A stretch of 64,000 bases of DNA, taken from Flavobacteriaceae bacterium (GTDB taxonomy: Bacteria; Bacteroidota; Bacteroidia; Flavobacteriales; Flavobacteriaceae). The DNA is taken from NCBI GenBank assembly GCA_021648265.1, contig JAKITD010000008.1:1-64000 (forward strand). The letters are read 5' to 3'. A program made the position numbers and the translations under genes. Below, piece by piece: positions 16,285 to 25,719 of this stretch. The stretch's first letter is position 1, and each line of letters opens with the position of its first letter. Below the pieces are notes generated by a model. That model saw only the letters and a list, made by a program, of their open reading frames with translations, was not told where the DNA came from and searched no databases.

Positions 16285-16746
16285 CTATTTAACCAACTTA
16301 ACCCTAACAGCGTTCATTCCTTTCATTCCTTTTTCTAATTCAAAAGAAACACTGTTCCCTTCAGTAATCTCATCGATTAGTCCACTAACGTGGCAAAAAT
16401 ATTTTTCTTTATTTTCATTATCTATAATAAAGCCAAATCCTTTAGAAGTATCAAAAAATGAAACCGTTCCTTTTCTAACCGGATCAATTTCAACTCTATC
16501 ACTTTCTAATGTTTTAGGTACACTAACGTTAATATCATCTGCATCAGCTTCAAACTTTTGAGAAGGATCTGGAGGCGTATCGGTTAAATTTCCGAAATGA
16601 TCTACATAAGCAAATTCAATTCCTTTTTTACCTGTTTCTTTAGCTAAAGCCTTACGAGCTTCCATTTTTTTGCGTTTGTCCTCACGTTTTTTTAAACGTT
16701 TTTTCTCTTTTTCACTTTTGTTAAATGTCTGTTGCGATTTTGCCAT
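16285..16746 (-). CDS. Cold-shock-domain protein with basic N-terminal extension
   Basis: Residues 1-38 are strongly basic and probably helical (KSEKEKKRLKKREDKRKKME). Residues 39-88 are a linker, and residues 91-153 are a cold-shock domain with KGFGFI and YFCHVS. The domain would bind single-stranded nucleic acid, and the basic arm may add affinity for RNA or ribosomes. The length (153 residues) is more than twice that of a CspA protein and is typical of a second cold-shock type found in Flavobacteriia. The gene is monocistronic. Confidence 0.85.
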   Translation of the reverse strand: MAKSQQTFNKSEKEKKRLKKREDKRKKMEARKALAKETGKKGIEFAYVDHFGNLTDTPPDPSQKFEADADDINVSVPKTLESDRVEIDPVRKGTVSFFDTSKGFGFIIDNENKEKYFCHVSGLIDEITEGNSVSFELEKGMKGMNAVRVKLVK

Positions 16747-16783
16747 TCGTTTACTTAGATTGTTTTTTAAAAATTAATAAAAA

Positions 16784-16791
16784 CAAATATA
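16784..16791 (-). promoter_or_regulatory. -7 element TATATTTG for the second cold-shock gene
   Basis: TATATTTG is a perfect consensus match and leaves an A/T-rich leader of about 35 bases, similar to the leader of the other cold-shock gene. No -33 TTG is visible at the usual distance. Confidence 0.45.
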
Positions 16792-16906
16792 TAATAATCC
16801 TCTTAATAATTAATCTATTAAAACAAAAATATAAATTTTAACCATCATTAAGTAGCGTCGATTAAGAGTTATTATAACTAATAATACTCTATTTTGAATT
16901 AAAATA

Positions 16907-17032
16907 CTAATTTGTTGAAACTACACCACTACCACCACAAACTTGACAAGTTATTTGGGTATATTTTCCAGTATTGGAATACGTTATTTTTTCATAAACA
17001 TCACCATCACAAATAATTATTTGAAAAGAACA
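16907..17032 (-). other. Open frame following the mscS stop codon, with a CxxCxGxG motif
   Basis: Directly after the TAA of mscS and in the same frame, 41 codons stay open to a TAG. They encode CDGDVYEKITYSNTGKYTQ and then CQVCGGSGVV. CxxCGGSG resembles DnaJ-type zinc motifs. There is no start codon in the frame. It may be the last part of a lost gene, or of a longer ancestral mscS reading frame. No other coding signal is visible between 16792 and 17032. Confidence 0.3.
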
Positions 17033-18727
17033 TTATTTTTCTTCTTTAGTCTTAGAAACAATTACTTCCTGATTTCTACCCGTAAGATGATCTACTATTT
17101 TAGACAAAGGGCTTTTATCTTCAGGATTCAATTTACTAGGTACCGTTGTTAAAGAACCATCGCGAGCAGCCATATATGCTGGAGACAAAATTTCTACCCC
17201 TGCATCGTTAAAGATGTTGAGAATATTTTTATGCATTTCAGAATAAATAAAAGGCATTTTTTTAGAATGCTGTGTATAAGCATTCAATTCATACGAAACA
17301 TAATAATCGTCCAAGCTTTTCTGAAGCACAAAAGGTGCTGGCTCTTTTTCGATTAATTGTGTACTACTAGCTGCTGCCAATAATAACTTTTCTGCGGTTT
17401 CCCATGGTAAGTCATAACCAAGAGTTACTGTTGTGTGTAAAATTATATTTTTATCTTCCGTATTGGAATAGTTTGTAATCGTTCCCAATAAAATATTAGC
17501 ATTTGGAATGGTGACATTTTCATTTTTGGTGGTTCTCAAGTGGGTAACTAAAATTGTTTTATCGGTAACATCGCCAACTATATCGTTGATTTTTACTCGG
17601 TCTCCAATCTGAAAAGGTCGCATATAAGTTATTACAATTCCTGCAATAATATTAGAAATAGCCGAAGTTGAACCAAAAGATATGATAGCTCCAATAAATA
17701 TGGAAACCCCTTGAAAAGCAGAAGATCCCGAACCAGGAATATATGGGAAAATTAATATCAAAGCCATAGCATAAATTATTACACTAAAAATTTTCTCAGT
17801 AGGCATTGCCCAATCTTTATGAAAGTTATCAAACTCTAATTTTTCTTTGTCAATATCTAAAGCAATCTCCTTTCCTACTCTCACTATGTACCGAGCAAAA
17901 TATGCTATAATAATTATAAAGAATAATGAAGGGACAAAATCTACAAATCCATAAAAAATAAATTTTATTGGTGTAGAAATATAATCATAAAATAAAACTA
18001 CTATATTTTCTGCCCAAGGGAAAAAACTAAACATAAATGGCGAATACACAATAAATAAAATAATAAGTAGTGCAATCCGAATTATATTTGCAATGAATAC
18101 AAAGATATTCGCTGTTTTCTTCGGAATGAAATACTTTATAATATATCCATTCTTTCTTAAAAATTTACGTTCAATTTTAGAAAGACTAATATTAAGTTTT
18201 TTAAAAAGAAAATTAATTAGTTTAACTATTACTATAAGACCAATAAGGGTTAAAATAAAAAATCCTAAGTTAATAGCTCCTTGTTTAAGACTAAGATCAG
18301 GTTTATTATTAAACGATTTTAAAGTCACCTTTAAACGATATTCTGCCAATACATTTAGAGGAATATTTATTGCGTCTGCATCATTTTGTGTGGTAATAAA
18401 AAGAATTTTATTATTTAGTTTTGTTTCAAAATAGCTTGCTTTGTTTTCAGAATATAAACTATCAACTAGTGGATTGTACTTGTCCTTTAACTTTTGGAGT
18501 TTTTCAGAAATATTCAACGCTCTTATTTCAGCAGGATAATTAGAAATAGTGTTGTTTAAAAAGAATAAAGTATCTGTATTTAAAATAACGGGGAATTCTG
18601 TTCTAGTTATTTTTTGTACTTTTAATTTTACTGAATCTATAGCAGTTTTAGTTTTAGATGAACTTGTTTGAGAAAAAACCATCGAAGAAAATAAAACCAA
18701 TACAAAGAACATTTTTTTGAAAACCAT
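17033..18727 (-). CDS. MscS-family mechanosensitive channel, long form
   Basis: The protein has 564 residues from the ATG at 18727, which starts a signal peptide (MVFKKMFFVLVLFSSMVFSQ). An in-frame ATG at 18793 would bury that peptide. The domain order is a periplasmic region (to about 135), four to five transmembrane segments (about 145-385) and an MscS pore and beta domain. The pore and beta domain show GFGSTSAISNIIAGIVI-like and RPFQIGDRVKINDIVGDV patterns. The conserved cytoplasmic vestibule follows, then a charged tail. It would release osmolytes on hypo-osmotic shock. The extra periplasmic domain makes it longer than E. coli MscS (286 residues). Confidence 0.85.
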   Translation of the reverse strand: MVFKKMFFVLVLFSSMVFSQTSSSKTKTAIDSVKLKVQKITRTEFPVILNTDTLFFLNNTISNYPAEIRALNISEKLQKLKDKYNPLVDSLYSENKASYFETKLNNKILFITTQNDADAINIPLNVLAEYRLKVTLKSFNNKPDLSLKQGAINLGFFILTLIGLIVIVKLINFLFKKLNISLSKIERKFLRKNGYIIKYFIPKKTANIFVFIANIIRIALLIILFIVYSPFMFSFFPWAENIVVLFYDYISTPIKFIFYGFVDFVPSLFFIIIIAYFARYIVRVGKEIALDIDKEKLEFDNFHKDWAMPTEKIFSVIIYAMALILIFPYIPGSGSSAFQGVSIFIGAIISFGSTSAISNIIAGIVITYMRPFQIGDRVKINDIVGDVTDKTILVTHLRTTKNENVTIPNANILLGTITNYSNTEDKNIILHTTVTLGYDLPWETAEKLLLAAASSTQLIEKEPAPFVLQKSLDDYYVSYELNAYTQHSKKMPFIYSEMHKNILNIFNDAGVEILSPAYMAARDGSLTTVPSKLNPEDKSPLSKIVDHLTGRNQEVIVSKTKEEK

Positions 18728-19010
18728 AAGAAAAAATTGTTTTGCTAAGTTATTAAAAATAACACTACTTTTATATATTAGAACAGAAGTCATATTAAGT
18801 ATTAAATCTTTTAAAAAGAAACGTCAGAAAAGAACAATCAACAGACCTTTGGCAGTTTTTAATCTTATAGAAAAAGTAAAAGAATGGGGTTTTTCTTAGT
18901 AATCCTTTTGGGATATCCTTATTTTACTTTAATTTTTGTTATCTTCAAACCAAAGAAGGATAGGTATCTTTAAATTTTATTTACGGATTGATAAAAGCGT
19001 AATTATCTTA

Positions 19011-20141
19011 CTATTGAATACTTTTCAATGCGTTATTATATACTTTTTCATAAAGTGGCACCACATTTTTTGTTTCAAATCTTTTTGCAATTTCTTTTGC
19101 AGATGCTTTAAATTTTGAATGCATTACAGGGCATTCTAATATTTTTATTGCATTTTCTGCCATTTCATCTACATTACCAACATCACTTAAATATCCACTT
19201 TTACCTTGAATATTAACTTCGGGTAAACCTCCAGCATTACTAGATATTACAGGAACACCACAAGCCATCGCTTCTAAAGCTACTAAACCAAAACTTTCAT
19301 GTTCTGAAGGAAGAACAAATAAGTCACTAAGAGAAAGAATTTTATCTACTTCATGACTGTTACCTACAAATAATACCTTGTCTAAAATACCAAGCTCTTG
19401 ACATAATTTTTCAGTAGATTTTTTTTCTGGACCTTCACCAACAATAATCAATTTTGCAGGCATTTTTTGTTGAACTCGATTAAAGATTTCAATTACATTA
19501 TCAAGTCGTTTTACCGTTCTTAAATTACTAATATGAGTAATAATTTTTTCCTCTTTATGTGCAATTAATTCACGTTCGCAATCTGGATATGAATTGTTAT
19601 ATTTCTCAGTATCGATAAAATTAGGAACGACATGTATTTCATTTTTAATATCAAATAAACGTAAAGTGTCGTCTTTTAAACTTTGTGAAACCGAAGTTAC
19701 TGCATCACTATTATTAATACTAAAAGTTACCGCAGGTTTGTAAAATGGATGATTACCTACTAAAGTGATATCAGTGCCGTGAAGTGTGGTGACCATTGGG
19801 ATATTTATTCCTTCTTCCGCTAACATTTTCTTAGCCATATAACCTGCATAAGCGTGTGGAATAGCATAATGTACGTGCAATAATTCAATTTTATGAAGTT
19901 TTACCATATCAACCAATTTACTAGACAATGCTAATTCATAGGGCTGGTAATGAAATAAAGGATAATTTGGAACTGTCACTTCATGAAAGTGAACATTGCT
20001 ATGCAATAATTGAAGTCTAACAGGTTGCTTATAAGTTATAAAATGCACTTCGTGACCGTGTTCGGCCAAAGCGATTCCTAATTCAGTAGCTACTACTCCA
20101 CTTCCTCCAAAAGTTGGATAACAAACTATTGCGATTTTCAT
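19011..20141 (-). CDS. bshA: N-acetyl-alpha-D-glucosaminyl L-malate synthase (bacillithiol synthesis)
   Basis: BshA joins UDP-GlcNAc and L-malate, the first step of bacillithiol formation. The 376-residue protein begins with the GT4-type motif YPTFGGSGVVATELG, carries TTLHGTDITLVG (about 117-128), and has the C-terminal UDP-sugar site with PSEHESFGLVALEAMACG. All are as expected for BshA. It is the last gene of the minus-strand series and lies 17 bases after the GH3 fusion gene. bshB and bshC are not in this window. Confidence 0.93.
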   Translation of the reverse strand: MKIAIVCYPTFGGSGVVATELGIALAEHGHEVHFITYKQPVRLQLLHSNVHFHEVTVPNYPLFHYQPYELALSSKLVDMVKLHKIELLHVHYAIPHAYAGYMAKKMLAEEGINIPMVTTLHGTDITLVGNHPFYKPAVTFSINNSDAVTSVSQSLKDDTLRLFDIKNEIHVVPNFIDTEKYNNSYPDCERELIAHKEEKIITHISNLRTVKRLDNVIEIFNRVQQKMPAKLIIVGEGPEKKSTEKLCQELGILDKVLFVGNSHEVDKILSLSDLFVLPSEHESFGLVALEAMACGVPVISSNAGGLPEVNIQGKSGYLSDVGNVDEMAENAIKILECPVMHSKFKASAKEIAKRFETKNVVPLYEKVYNNALKSIQ

Positions 20142-20158
20142 AGTAATATATTTTTTAT

Positions 20159-23074
20159 TTAGTATTCAATAGCATTGTAAATTGCTTGTTGAATGTCGCT
20201 TCTTAAATTATTTTTTATAATCTTTCTGTTTTCTGCATCTGGATAAGTTCTGTTGGAAAGAAACACATAAATAATTTCTTCCTCTGGATCTGCCCAAGTC
20301 AAGGTTCCAGTAAATCCACTATGTCCAAAACTTTTCATAGATACACAGCCACAAGTTGACCCTGAATCTCCTAGTTGTGGTTTGTCGAAACCCACTCCTC
20401 TCCTTACATCTTTATCGCAATAATTACAGGTGTTAAATAAATCGAATGTTTCAGGATTAAAAAATCGTTTATCTCCATAAAACCCTTTCCAAAGGTACAG
20501 CTGCATAATCTTAGCAATATCATTTGAATTACTAAACAAACCTGCGTGACCACTCACTCCACCAAGCATTGCTGCTCCTTGATCGTGAACATAACCTTGT
20601 ATTGTTTGCATTCTAAAATAATCATCTTCTTCCGTTGGAGGAATCATCTCTTTCGGGAATTTTCCTAAAGGATTATAGGTAGTATTATTTGCCCCTAAAT
20701 ATTTATACAATCGTTCTTGTACAATGTCTTGCATCGGCATTTCATAATGTCTTTCTAAATATTCTTTTAATAAATAATATGGTAAATCACTGTATTTATA
20801 ACGCAGTCTAGAATATAATTCGCTGTCTTTTATTTGATTGTAGATACTATCTTTTAAATCCAAACGCATATACATTTTGTCGGCAACTTGGTAACTATAA
20901 ACTGCTGTTTTTTCTTCACTATAAAACCGTGAATCTGGTTTTTTTAAAGAATCTAAAGTCTTTGTATAAAAAGGAATCCAAGCTTTTATCCTCGCATAAT
21001 GCGAAAGCATTTTTTGAAGGGTAATATTTTCTTTATTTGAACCTTTAAATTCTGGCAGTAATTCTGAAATTGTCGTGCTTAATGAAATCTCTTTATCATC
21101 CACCAACTCAATTACCATGGGTAAAGTTGCTAAAATTTTAGTCATTGAAGCAACATCATAAATATCATCTTCCGAAACTTTAATTTTCTTTTCTTGTGTA
21201 TGATATCCAAATGACTTTTGATAAACAACTTTACCTTTTCTTGCTACTAATATTTGAGCTCCTGGCATCATATCTCCTTTTATTCCTACTCGTACTAAAG
21301 AATCTATCTTTAATAATTTTTCTGAATTTAAACCTACACTTTCAGGAGTTCCGTATTGAAGCCTTTTAATGGTTCTAATAAAATTGGTAGTGCCTAAAGG
21401 AAAATCATCACCTAATGAAACTGGTAAAGAACCCAATGAGTTTCTTGCTCCAAAAATTAATTGAGCTGATAATTCTTGCATTACTTTACTGTTTTGATAG
21501 GACATAATAATCCCTTCAAAATTTTGGGTTGCCGTTAAATCTAACAATGCATACGGTCTTGCAAAAACATCCAAAATCACTTTATTCTGCCTAGCAATTT
21601 CATACAACCATGTGATTTCTGTATCGGTGAATTTATAGTCTTTCCAAGGGTTTGTATTCGATTTATGAAAGCCAATAATTACTAAATCATAAGCTTTAAG
21701 CTGCTTATTGTAACTATCTAAGGTCTTGGACTTTATCCAATCTATTTTTGAATATTTTTTTAATAGATTGTAAAAGGCTTTACCTGAATCATCACCAAAT
21801 TCAACATAAGCAATTTTAACAGCTTCCAAATTTTTTATCGGAAGGATTAGCCGTTCATTCTTAAGAACCGTTAATGCGTTTTCCATTGCTTCTTCATAAA
21901 GAACATTATCAATAGGTGCATTCAAATCTTCTACTAAATTATCAAGTTCTACCGGTTTGTAATTCTGAAGTCCAACTTTGTATTTAGCATATAAAATCTT
22001 CTTTACAGACCGCATTAAACGTTCTTCAGTGATAGTTCCATTATTATAGGAAGTAACTAATAATTCGTGTGCTTTCGGTATATTCCCTGAAATAAGCAAC
22101 ACATCGTTTCCTGCTAAAAAGGCTGCTAACTCTATCTCTCCTGCTTTTTGAAAGTTTGTTGCTCCTTTCATATTTAAAGCATCGGTAAAGGTTAAACCGT
22201 TAAATCCTAATTCGCCTTGTAACAGATTGGTTACTATATTTTTTGATAAAGAAGAAGGAAAATTATTCCGAGATTCCAATGCAGGAACATTTAAATGAGC
22301 TACCATTACACTGCTCAAGCCTTCTTGTATTAATCTTTTATAAGGATAAAGTTCTATGCTATCAATTCGTTGTTTCGAAAAATTGATGGTCGGTAATGTT
22401 TTATGTGAATCCTTCTCGGTATCACCATGTCCAGGAAAGTGTTTTGCATTTGCTAATACTCCTGCACTTTGCATTCCTTTCATAAAAGCCAATGATTTTT
22501 CGGTAACATTATCTCGATCTTCTCCAAACGAACGATTTCCAATAATTGGATTATTTGGATTAGTATTTATGTCAACTACTGGAGCAAAATTAATATGCAT
22601 CCCAATTCGTTTGGTATGCTCTCCTATTCGCTTACCTACTTTGTAAATTATTTCATTATCTGTAATTGCACCAAGGGTCATATTCCAAGGATATGCAAAG
22701 GTAGAATCCAGACGCATTGCCAAACCCCATTCGGCATCCATTGCCATAATTAATGGGACTTTAGAATTTTCCTGAAAACGATTATTTAAAATTACTTGTC
22801 GTTTTGGACCTCCTTTTGAAAAAATAATTCCGCCAATATGTTGATTTTTAATTAAGGAATCTATTTTATCAATCTTAGTTTTTGGGCTTTTTGAAAAAAC
22901 ATCGACCATAAAAAGTTGTCCAATTTTTTCTTGAAGCGACATCGAATTATAAATACTATCGACCCATTTTTTTTGGTTGACTTGATCTTTTTCAACAATA
23001 AGAGGATTGATTTGTTGTGCAGAACCAGAAAAATAAAACAGGAATAAAAGTGAGGTTGCAATGAGTTTTTTCAT
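20159..23074 (-). CDS. GH3 beta-N-acetylglucosaminidase fused to a beta-lactamase-like domain
   Basis: The 971-residue secreted protein has a signal peptide (about 1-19). A glycoside hydrolase family 3 domain of NagZ type spans about 35-350, with KHFPGHGDT (211-219), the DSH dyad (222-224) and the nucleophile Asp298 in FTDALNMKG. A C-terminal GH3-like domain follows (to about 560). The last part is a class C beta-lactamase-like serine hydrolase domain (about 575-970) with SMTK, YSD and HSGFTG. The enzyme should remove GlcNAc from peptidoglycan or other amino sugars outside the cytoplasm. The second domain may act on peptides or esters. The fusion is known in Bacteroidota. Confidence 0.88.
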   Translation of the reverse strand: MKKLIATSLLFLFYFSGSAQQINPLIVEKDQVNQKKWVDSIYNSMSLQEKIGQLFMVDVFSKSPKTKIDKIDSLIKNQHIGGIIFSKGGPKRQVILNNRFQENSKVPLIMAMDAEWGLAMRLDSTFAYPWNMTLGAITDNEIIYKVGKRIGEHTKRIGMHINFAPVVDINTNPNNPIIGNRSFGEDRDNVTEKSLAFMKGMQSAGVLANAKHFPGHGDTEKDSHKTLPTINFSKQRIDSIELYPYKRLIQEGLSSVMVAHLNVPALESRNNFPSSLSKNIVTNLLQGELGFNGLTFTDALNMKGATNFQKAGEIELAAFLAGNDVLLISGNIPKAHELLVTSYNNGTITEERLMRSVKKILYAKYKVGLQNYKPVELDNLVEDLNAPIDNVLYEEAMENALTVLKNERLILPIKNLEAVKIAYVEFGDDSGKAFYNLLKKYSKIDWIKSKTLDSYNKQLKAYDLVIIGFHKSNTNPWKDYKFTDTEITWLYEIARQNKVILDVFARPYALLDLTATQNFEGIIMSYQNSKVMQELSAQLIFGARNSLGSLPVSLGDDFPLGTTNFIRTIKRLQYGTPESVGLNSEKLLKIDSLVRVGIKGDMMPGAQILVARKGKVVYQKSFGYHTQEKKIKVSEDDIYDVASMTKILATLPMVIELVDDKEISLSTTISELLPEFKGSNKENITLQKMLSHYARIKAWIPFYTKTLDSLKKPDSRFYSEEKTAVYSYQVADKMYMRLDLKDSIYNQIKDSELYSRLRYKYSDLPYYLLKEYLERHYEMPMQDIVQERLYKYLGANNTTYNPLGKFPKEMIPPTEEDDYFRMQTIQGYVHDQGAAMLGGVSGHAGLFSNSNDIAKIMQLYLWKGFYGDKRFFNPETFDLFNTCNYCDKDVRRGVGFDKPQLGDSGSTCGCVSMKSFGHSGFTGTLTWADPEEEIIYVFLSNRTYPDAENRKIIKNNLRSDIQQAIYNAIEY

Positions 23075-23094
23075 GTATCGAAAGATAATAATAA

Positions 23095-23580
23095 CTATGC
23101 TAAAAATCTATTATGCCAACTATCTTTCGCAGGTACTTCCCAGTTTTCAAGATAATCTAGTTTTGTATCTACTAGGTTGTTAAAAACCACCGTGTTTTTT
23201 GAAACCGATTTGGCTTTTGCCATTTTTCTGAAATCTGAAAGTGTTTTATGTGCAATAAACTCACCATTATAGAAAGTTACATTCATTTTATCTAACAAAT
23301 CAATCCCGAATTCTTTTTCTAACTTTTGAATAAAATAAACGGAAGCATCAATACTACAACCAGAAGCAGAAGCATTTTCTTGGTTTAACCCAATTACGAT
23401 AAAACGGTTGTATTTAATTTCATATCCTGCTTCTAGGTCTTGCCCGTGGGCTGTCCATTCTTTTAAAAAACCAACAACTTTCTCTTTTATGATGGCAACT
23501 TCCTCTTCGCTGAATTTTCTGTTAGACTGATAAATCCATACTCTAGAATCGTCTGGTAAATCTTTAAAAAATCGTATCAT
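23095..23580 (-). CDS. Conserved protein of unknown function
   Basis: The 161-residue protein starts MIRFFKDLPDDSRVWIYQSN and has no signal peptide or membrane segment. Homologues in Flavobacteriia are often labelled 'ABC transporter ATPase'. I see no Walker A or B motif or ABC signature, so that label is not supported here. It contains a conserved-looking block ASGCSIDASVYFIQKLEKEF (about 92-111). It lies between the CCG-type Fe-S gene and the GH3 fusion gene in the same direction and may be co-transcribed. Confidence 0.7.
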   Translation of the reverse strand: MIRFFKDLPDDSRVWIYQSNRKFSEEEVAIIKEKVVGFLKEWTAHGQDLEAGYEIKYNRFIVIGLNQENASASGCSIDASVYFIQKLEKEFGIDLLDKMNVTFYNGEFIAHKTLSDFRKMAKAKSVSKNTVVFNNLVDTKLDYLENWEVPAKDSWHNRFLA

Positions 23581-23612
23581 TAATATGTTCTATGTTTTTT
23601 TCTCTCTCCTAA

Positions 23613-23630
23613 TTCTGATAGTTATCGGAA
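23613..23630. repeat. Decayed palindrome TTCTGATA-GT-TATCGGAA
   Basis: Seven of eight arm bases pair. The arms resemble the TCCCGA/TCGGGA palindromes elsewhere in the window. The following 60 bases (to 23690) read like a repeat built on ACAAAG and TGCACCTTTGCGAG, similar to debris at 41785-41815. Confidence 0.4.
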
Positions 23631-23696
23631 CGCTAAGATACAAAGGGTTTAAAGTGTTTCTTTTGCGCCTCTGCACCTTTGCGAGCAATTTTTAAT

Positions 23697-24488
23697 CTAT
23701 AATTCGTCTGCATTAATAATCATTTCGGCTATATCCAATACTTGAACTTCGCCTTCCTTTTCTTTTACTTTCACGCCGTCGGTCATCATCGTATTACAAA
23801 ACGGACAACCCGTAGCAATAATAGATGGTTTTACCTCCATCGCTTCTTCGGTACGTTCTACAAAAATCTCTTTATCACCAGGCTCTGCATCTTTAAACAT
23901 TTGTGCGCCTCCTGCTCCACAACAAAGTCCGTTAGACTTGCAACGCTTCATTTCAATCAATTCTACTTCTAATTTCCGAAGTAGATCTCTTGGTGCTTCA
24001 TATTCGCTATTGGCTCTTCCTAAATAACAAGGGTCGTGGTAAGTGATTCTTTTTCCTTTGTATTTTCTACCTTCCACTTTTAATCTACCCTCATTTAATA
24101 AATCTTTTAAAAATTGAGTGTGGTGCATTACTTCATAATTGCCTCCTAATTCTGGATATTCATTTTTTAAGGTATTAAAACAATGCGGGCAGGTAGTCAC
24201 AATTTTTTTAATTTCATATCCATCCAATACCTGAATATTCATCATTGCTTGCATCTGGAATAAAAATTCGTTTCCAGCTCTTTTTGCAGGGTCACCTGTA
24301 CAGCTTTCTTCAGCTCCTAAAACTGCAAAATCAATGTTTGCCTTATTTAGTAATCTCACAAAAGCTTTGGTGATTTTTTTTGCTCTATCATCGAAACTCC
24401 CTGCACAACCTACCCAAAATAATACTTCAGGTTGTTTTCCTTGTGCTAAAAACTCTGCCATTGTAGGCACTTTTAATGCTTCGCTCAT
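23697..24488 (-). CDS. CCG-domain Fe-S protein (heterodisulfide reductase subunit-like)
   Basis: The 263-residue soluble protein has two cysteine-rich CCG domains. The first has TCPHCF preceded by GCAGSF. The second has CCGAGGAQMF followed by GCPFCN. Such domains bind a non-cubane [4Fe-4S] cluster in HdrB, HdrD, GlpC, LldE and DsrK. It probably completes the membrane Fe-S protein encoded at 25709-27010, which has the matching ferredoxin-type domains but no CCG domain. Three small genes separate the two. The electron donor and acceptor are unknown. Confidence 0.85.
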   Translation of the reverse strand: MSEALKVPTMAEFLAQGKQPEVLFWVGCAGSFDDRAKKITKAFVRLLNKANIDFAVLGAEESCTGDPAKRAGNEFLFQMQAMMNIQVLDGYEIKKIVTTCPHCFNTLKNEYPELGGNYEVMHHTQFLKDLLNEGRLKVEGRKYKGKRITYHDPCYLGRANSEYEAPRDLLRKLEVELIEMKRCKSNGLCCGAGGAQMFKDAEPGDKEIFVERTEEAMEVKPSIIATGCPFCNTMMTDGVKVKEKEGEVQVLDIAEMIINADEL

Positions 24489-24491
24489 CTT

Positions 24492-24911
24492 TTATATCTT
24501 TCTTTGCCAGTATTGGGTTCTTCCAATTATAGAGAATCCAATATAGCCTCTTAATTTTAGTTTATTTTTAGTAATTAATTCAATATAACATTTATAAGTT
24601 TCCCCGTTATTTGGGTCTAAAATAGTTCCGTTGTTATATTCGTCATCATCCTCTTCAAGATTATTTAGTATCACCAAACCAATAATGGGTTTGTCTTTGT
24701 TTTTATCTTCACATTTTTCACATACTGAATCTGAAGGATCTTCATATAGTTTTGTAATCTTTCCGAAGTATTTATTACTGATTTTATAGATTTCAACAAC
24801 AGATAATTTATCTCCTGTTTTATCATCAAAAGTTTCCCATTCACCAACAATTGATTGTGCATTGGTATAAAAACCTATCATCAATACAATTAAAAAATAT
24901 ACCTTCTTCAT
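24492..24911 (-). CDS. DUF2147 family secreted protein
   Basis: The 139-residue protein has a signal peptide (about 1-18, ending NAQS) and starts its mature part with IVGEWETFDDKTGDKLSVVE, the typical DUF2147 opening. The end is RGYIGFSIIGRTQYWQR, also typical of the family. A loop CEKC (about 66-69) could hold a disulfide or metal. The family is a lipocalin-like envelope protein of unknown function. It starts one base after the HAD gene ends and is four bases from the CCG gene, so translational coupling is likely. Confidence 0.78.
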   Translation of the reverse strand: MKKVYFLIVLMIGFYTNAQSIVGEWETFDDKTGDKLSVVEIYKISNKYFGKITKLYEDPSDSVCEKCEDKNKDKPIIGLVILNNLEEDDDEYNNGTILDPNNGETYKCYIELITKNKLKLRGYIGFSIIGRTQYWQRKI

Positions 24912-25361
24912 TTAATCTTCGAATACTTGAATGGTTACTTTTTTATCTACCAAATCGGTAAATTTCCCTTTGTATTGCGTGGCTTTTACTAAATGATTAT
25001 CTACCCAATGGTAATTACCACCACGAGGTTTCCCCATTAACATAGAATGGTATTTAAAGCCATGTTTTTTCAACCAAATTTCGGTATATTCTCTATGTTC
25101 TTCAGTTCTAGCTGTGAAAAAACAAATAATATGTCCTTCATCATACCACTTATTTAATGTTTCTAAAGCATCTGGATATATTGCTGCCGTTAACATTCTT
25201 TCTGGCTCTTCATTAGGAATATCATCGCAGATGGTTCCATCAATATCAATCAAATAATTTTTAACTCCATCAGGAAAAATGGGGCTTATATGTTCACCAC
25301 TTTCTACCTTGTCGTGCAATAAATTTTCAACGTTCTTTATTATTTTATTATTTTTATTCAT
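24912..25361 (-). CDS. HAD-superfamily phosphatase-like protein
   Basis: The 149-residue cytoplasmic protein has the HAD nucleophile motif DIDGTICDD (about 39-47), the Ser/Thr motif CFFTARTEEH (about 81-90) and a lysine near KPRGGNYHWVDN, which places the acidic motif IV. It is a minimal HAD fold without a cap. Homologues in Flavobacteriia are sometimes called phosphoheptose isomerase, which the motifs do not support. The substrate is unknown. The start overlaps the preceding gene by eight bases. Confidence 0.72.
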   Translation of the reverse strand: MNKNNKIIKNVENLLHDKVESGEHISPIFPDGVKNYLIDIDGTICDDIPNEEPERMLTAAIYPDALETLNKWYDEGHIICFFTARTEEHREYTEIWLKKHGFKYHSMLMGKPRGGNYHWVDNHLVKATQYKGKFTDLVDKKVTIQVFED

Positions 25362-25719
25362 TTTCTCTAAATGCTTTAAAATCTTTTTTTGAAATTCTAA
25401 TATACAAGGCTAATTTTTTAATACCATTTAACTTTCGGTTTTCTGGACTGTTACGATCATTAAATGTTAAATCATAAGCTCTTTTTTTTATGATATCAAC
25501 TTGTACATTTGAACAATAATCGCAAAATACTTTTTTTACATTTATTTGCTTTACTTGATTGTTTTTATATACTATTTCTGTATATACTTTAATTTGTAAC
25601 GAATCCTTTGTATAACCAGCAGATTGACTATTAATTTTTATAAAACTAAGATGAAACAACACTATAAATAGTCCATATTTTTGAAAATTATTTATATTTA
25701 AAATACTCCTATTTTTCAT
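25354..25719 (-). CDS. Small secreted protein of unknown function with CxxC
   Basis: The 121-residue protein has a hydrophobic segment at about 14-31 that could be a signal peptide or anchor. It has one CDYC motif (about 66-69) and a lysine-rich C-terminus. I recognise no domain. It overlaps its upstream neighbour by 11 bases and its downstream neighbour by eight bases, so it belongs to the operon. It lies between the two halves of the likely Fe-S complex. Confidence 0.6.
   Translation of the reverse strand: MKNRSILNINNFQKYGLFIVLFHLSFIKINSQSAGYTKDSLQIKVYTEIVYKNNQVKQINVKKVFCDYCSNVQVDIIKKRAYDLTFNDRNSPENRKLNGIKKLALYIRISKKDFKAFRENE

Noticed and set aside
18728-19010. Short plus-strand open frames between mscS and bshA
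   Set aside because: They are A/T-rich, lack recognisable domains and partly overlap the mscS start region. I see only a small GGATATCC-centred palindrome.
23095-23580. ABC transporter ATPase
   Set aside because: That name is often attached to this family, but no Walker A, Walker B or ABC signature is present.
24912-25361. Phosphoheptose isomerase
   Set aside because: The DIDGT nucleophile motif and overall pattern are of the HAD type. No sugar isomerase (SIS) domain is present.
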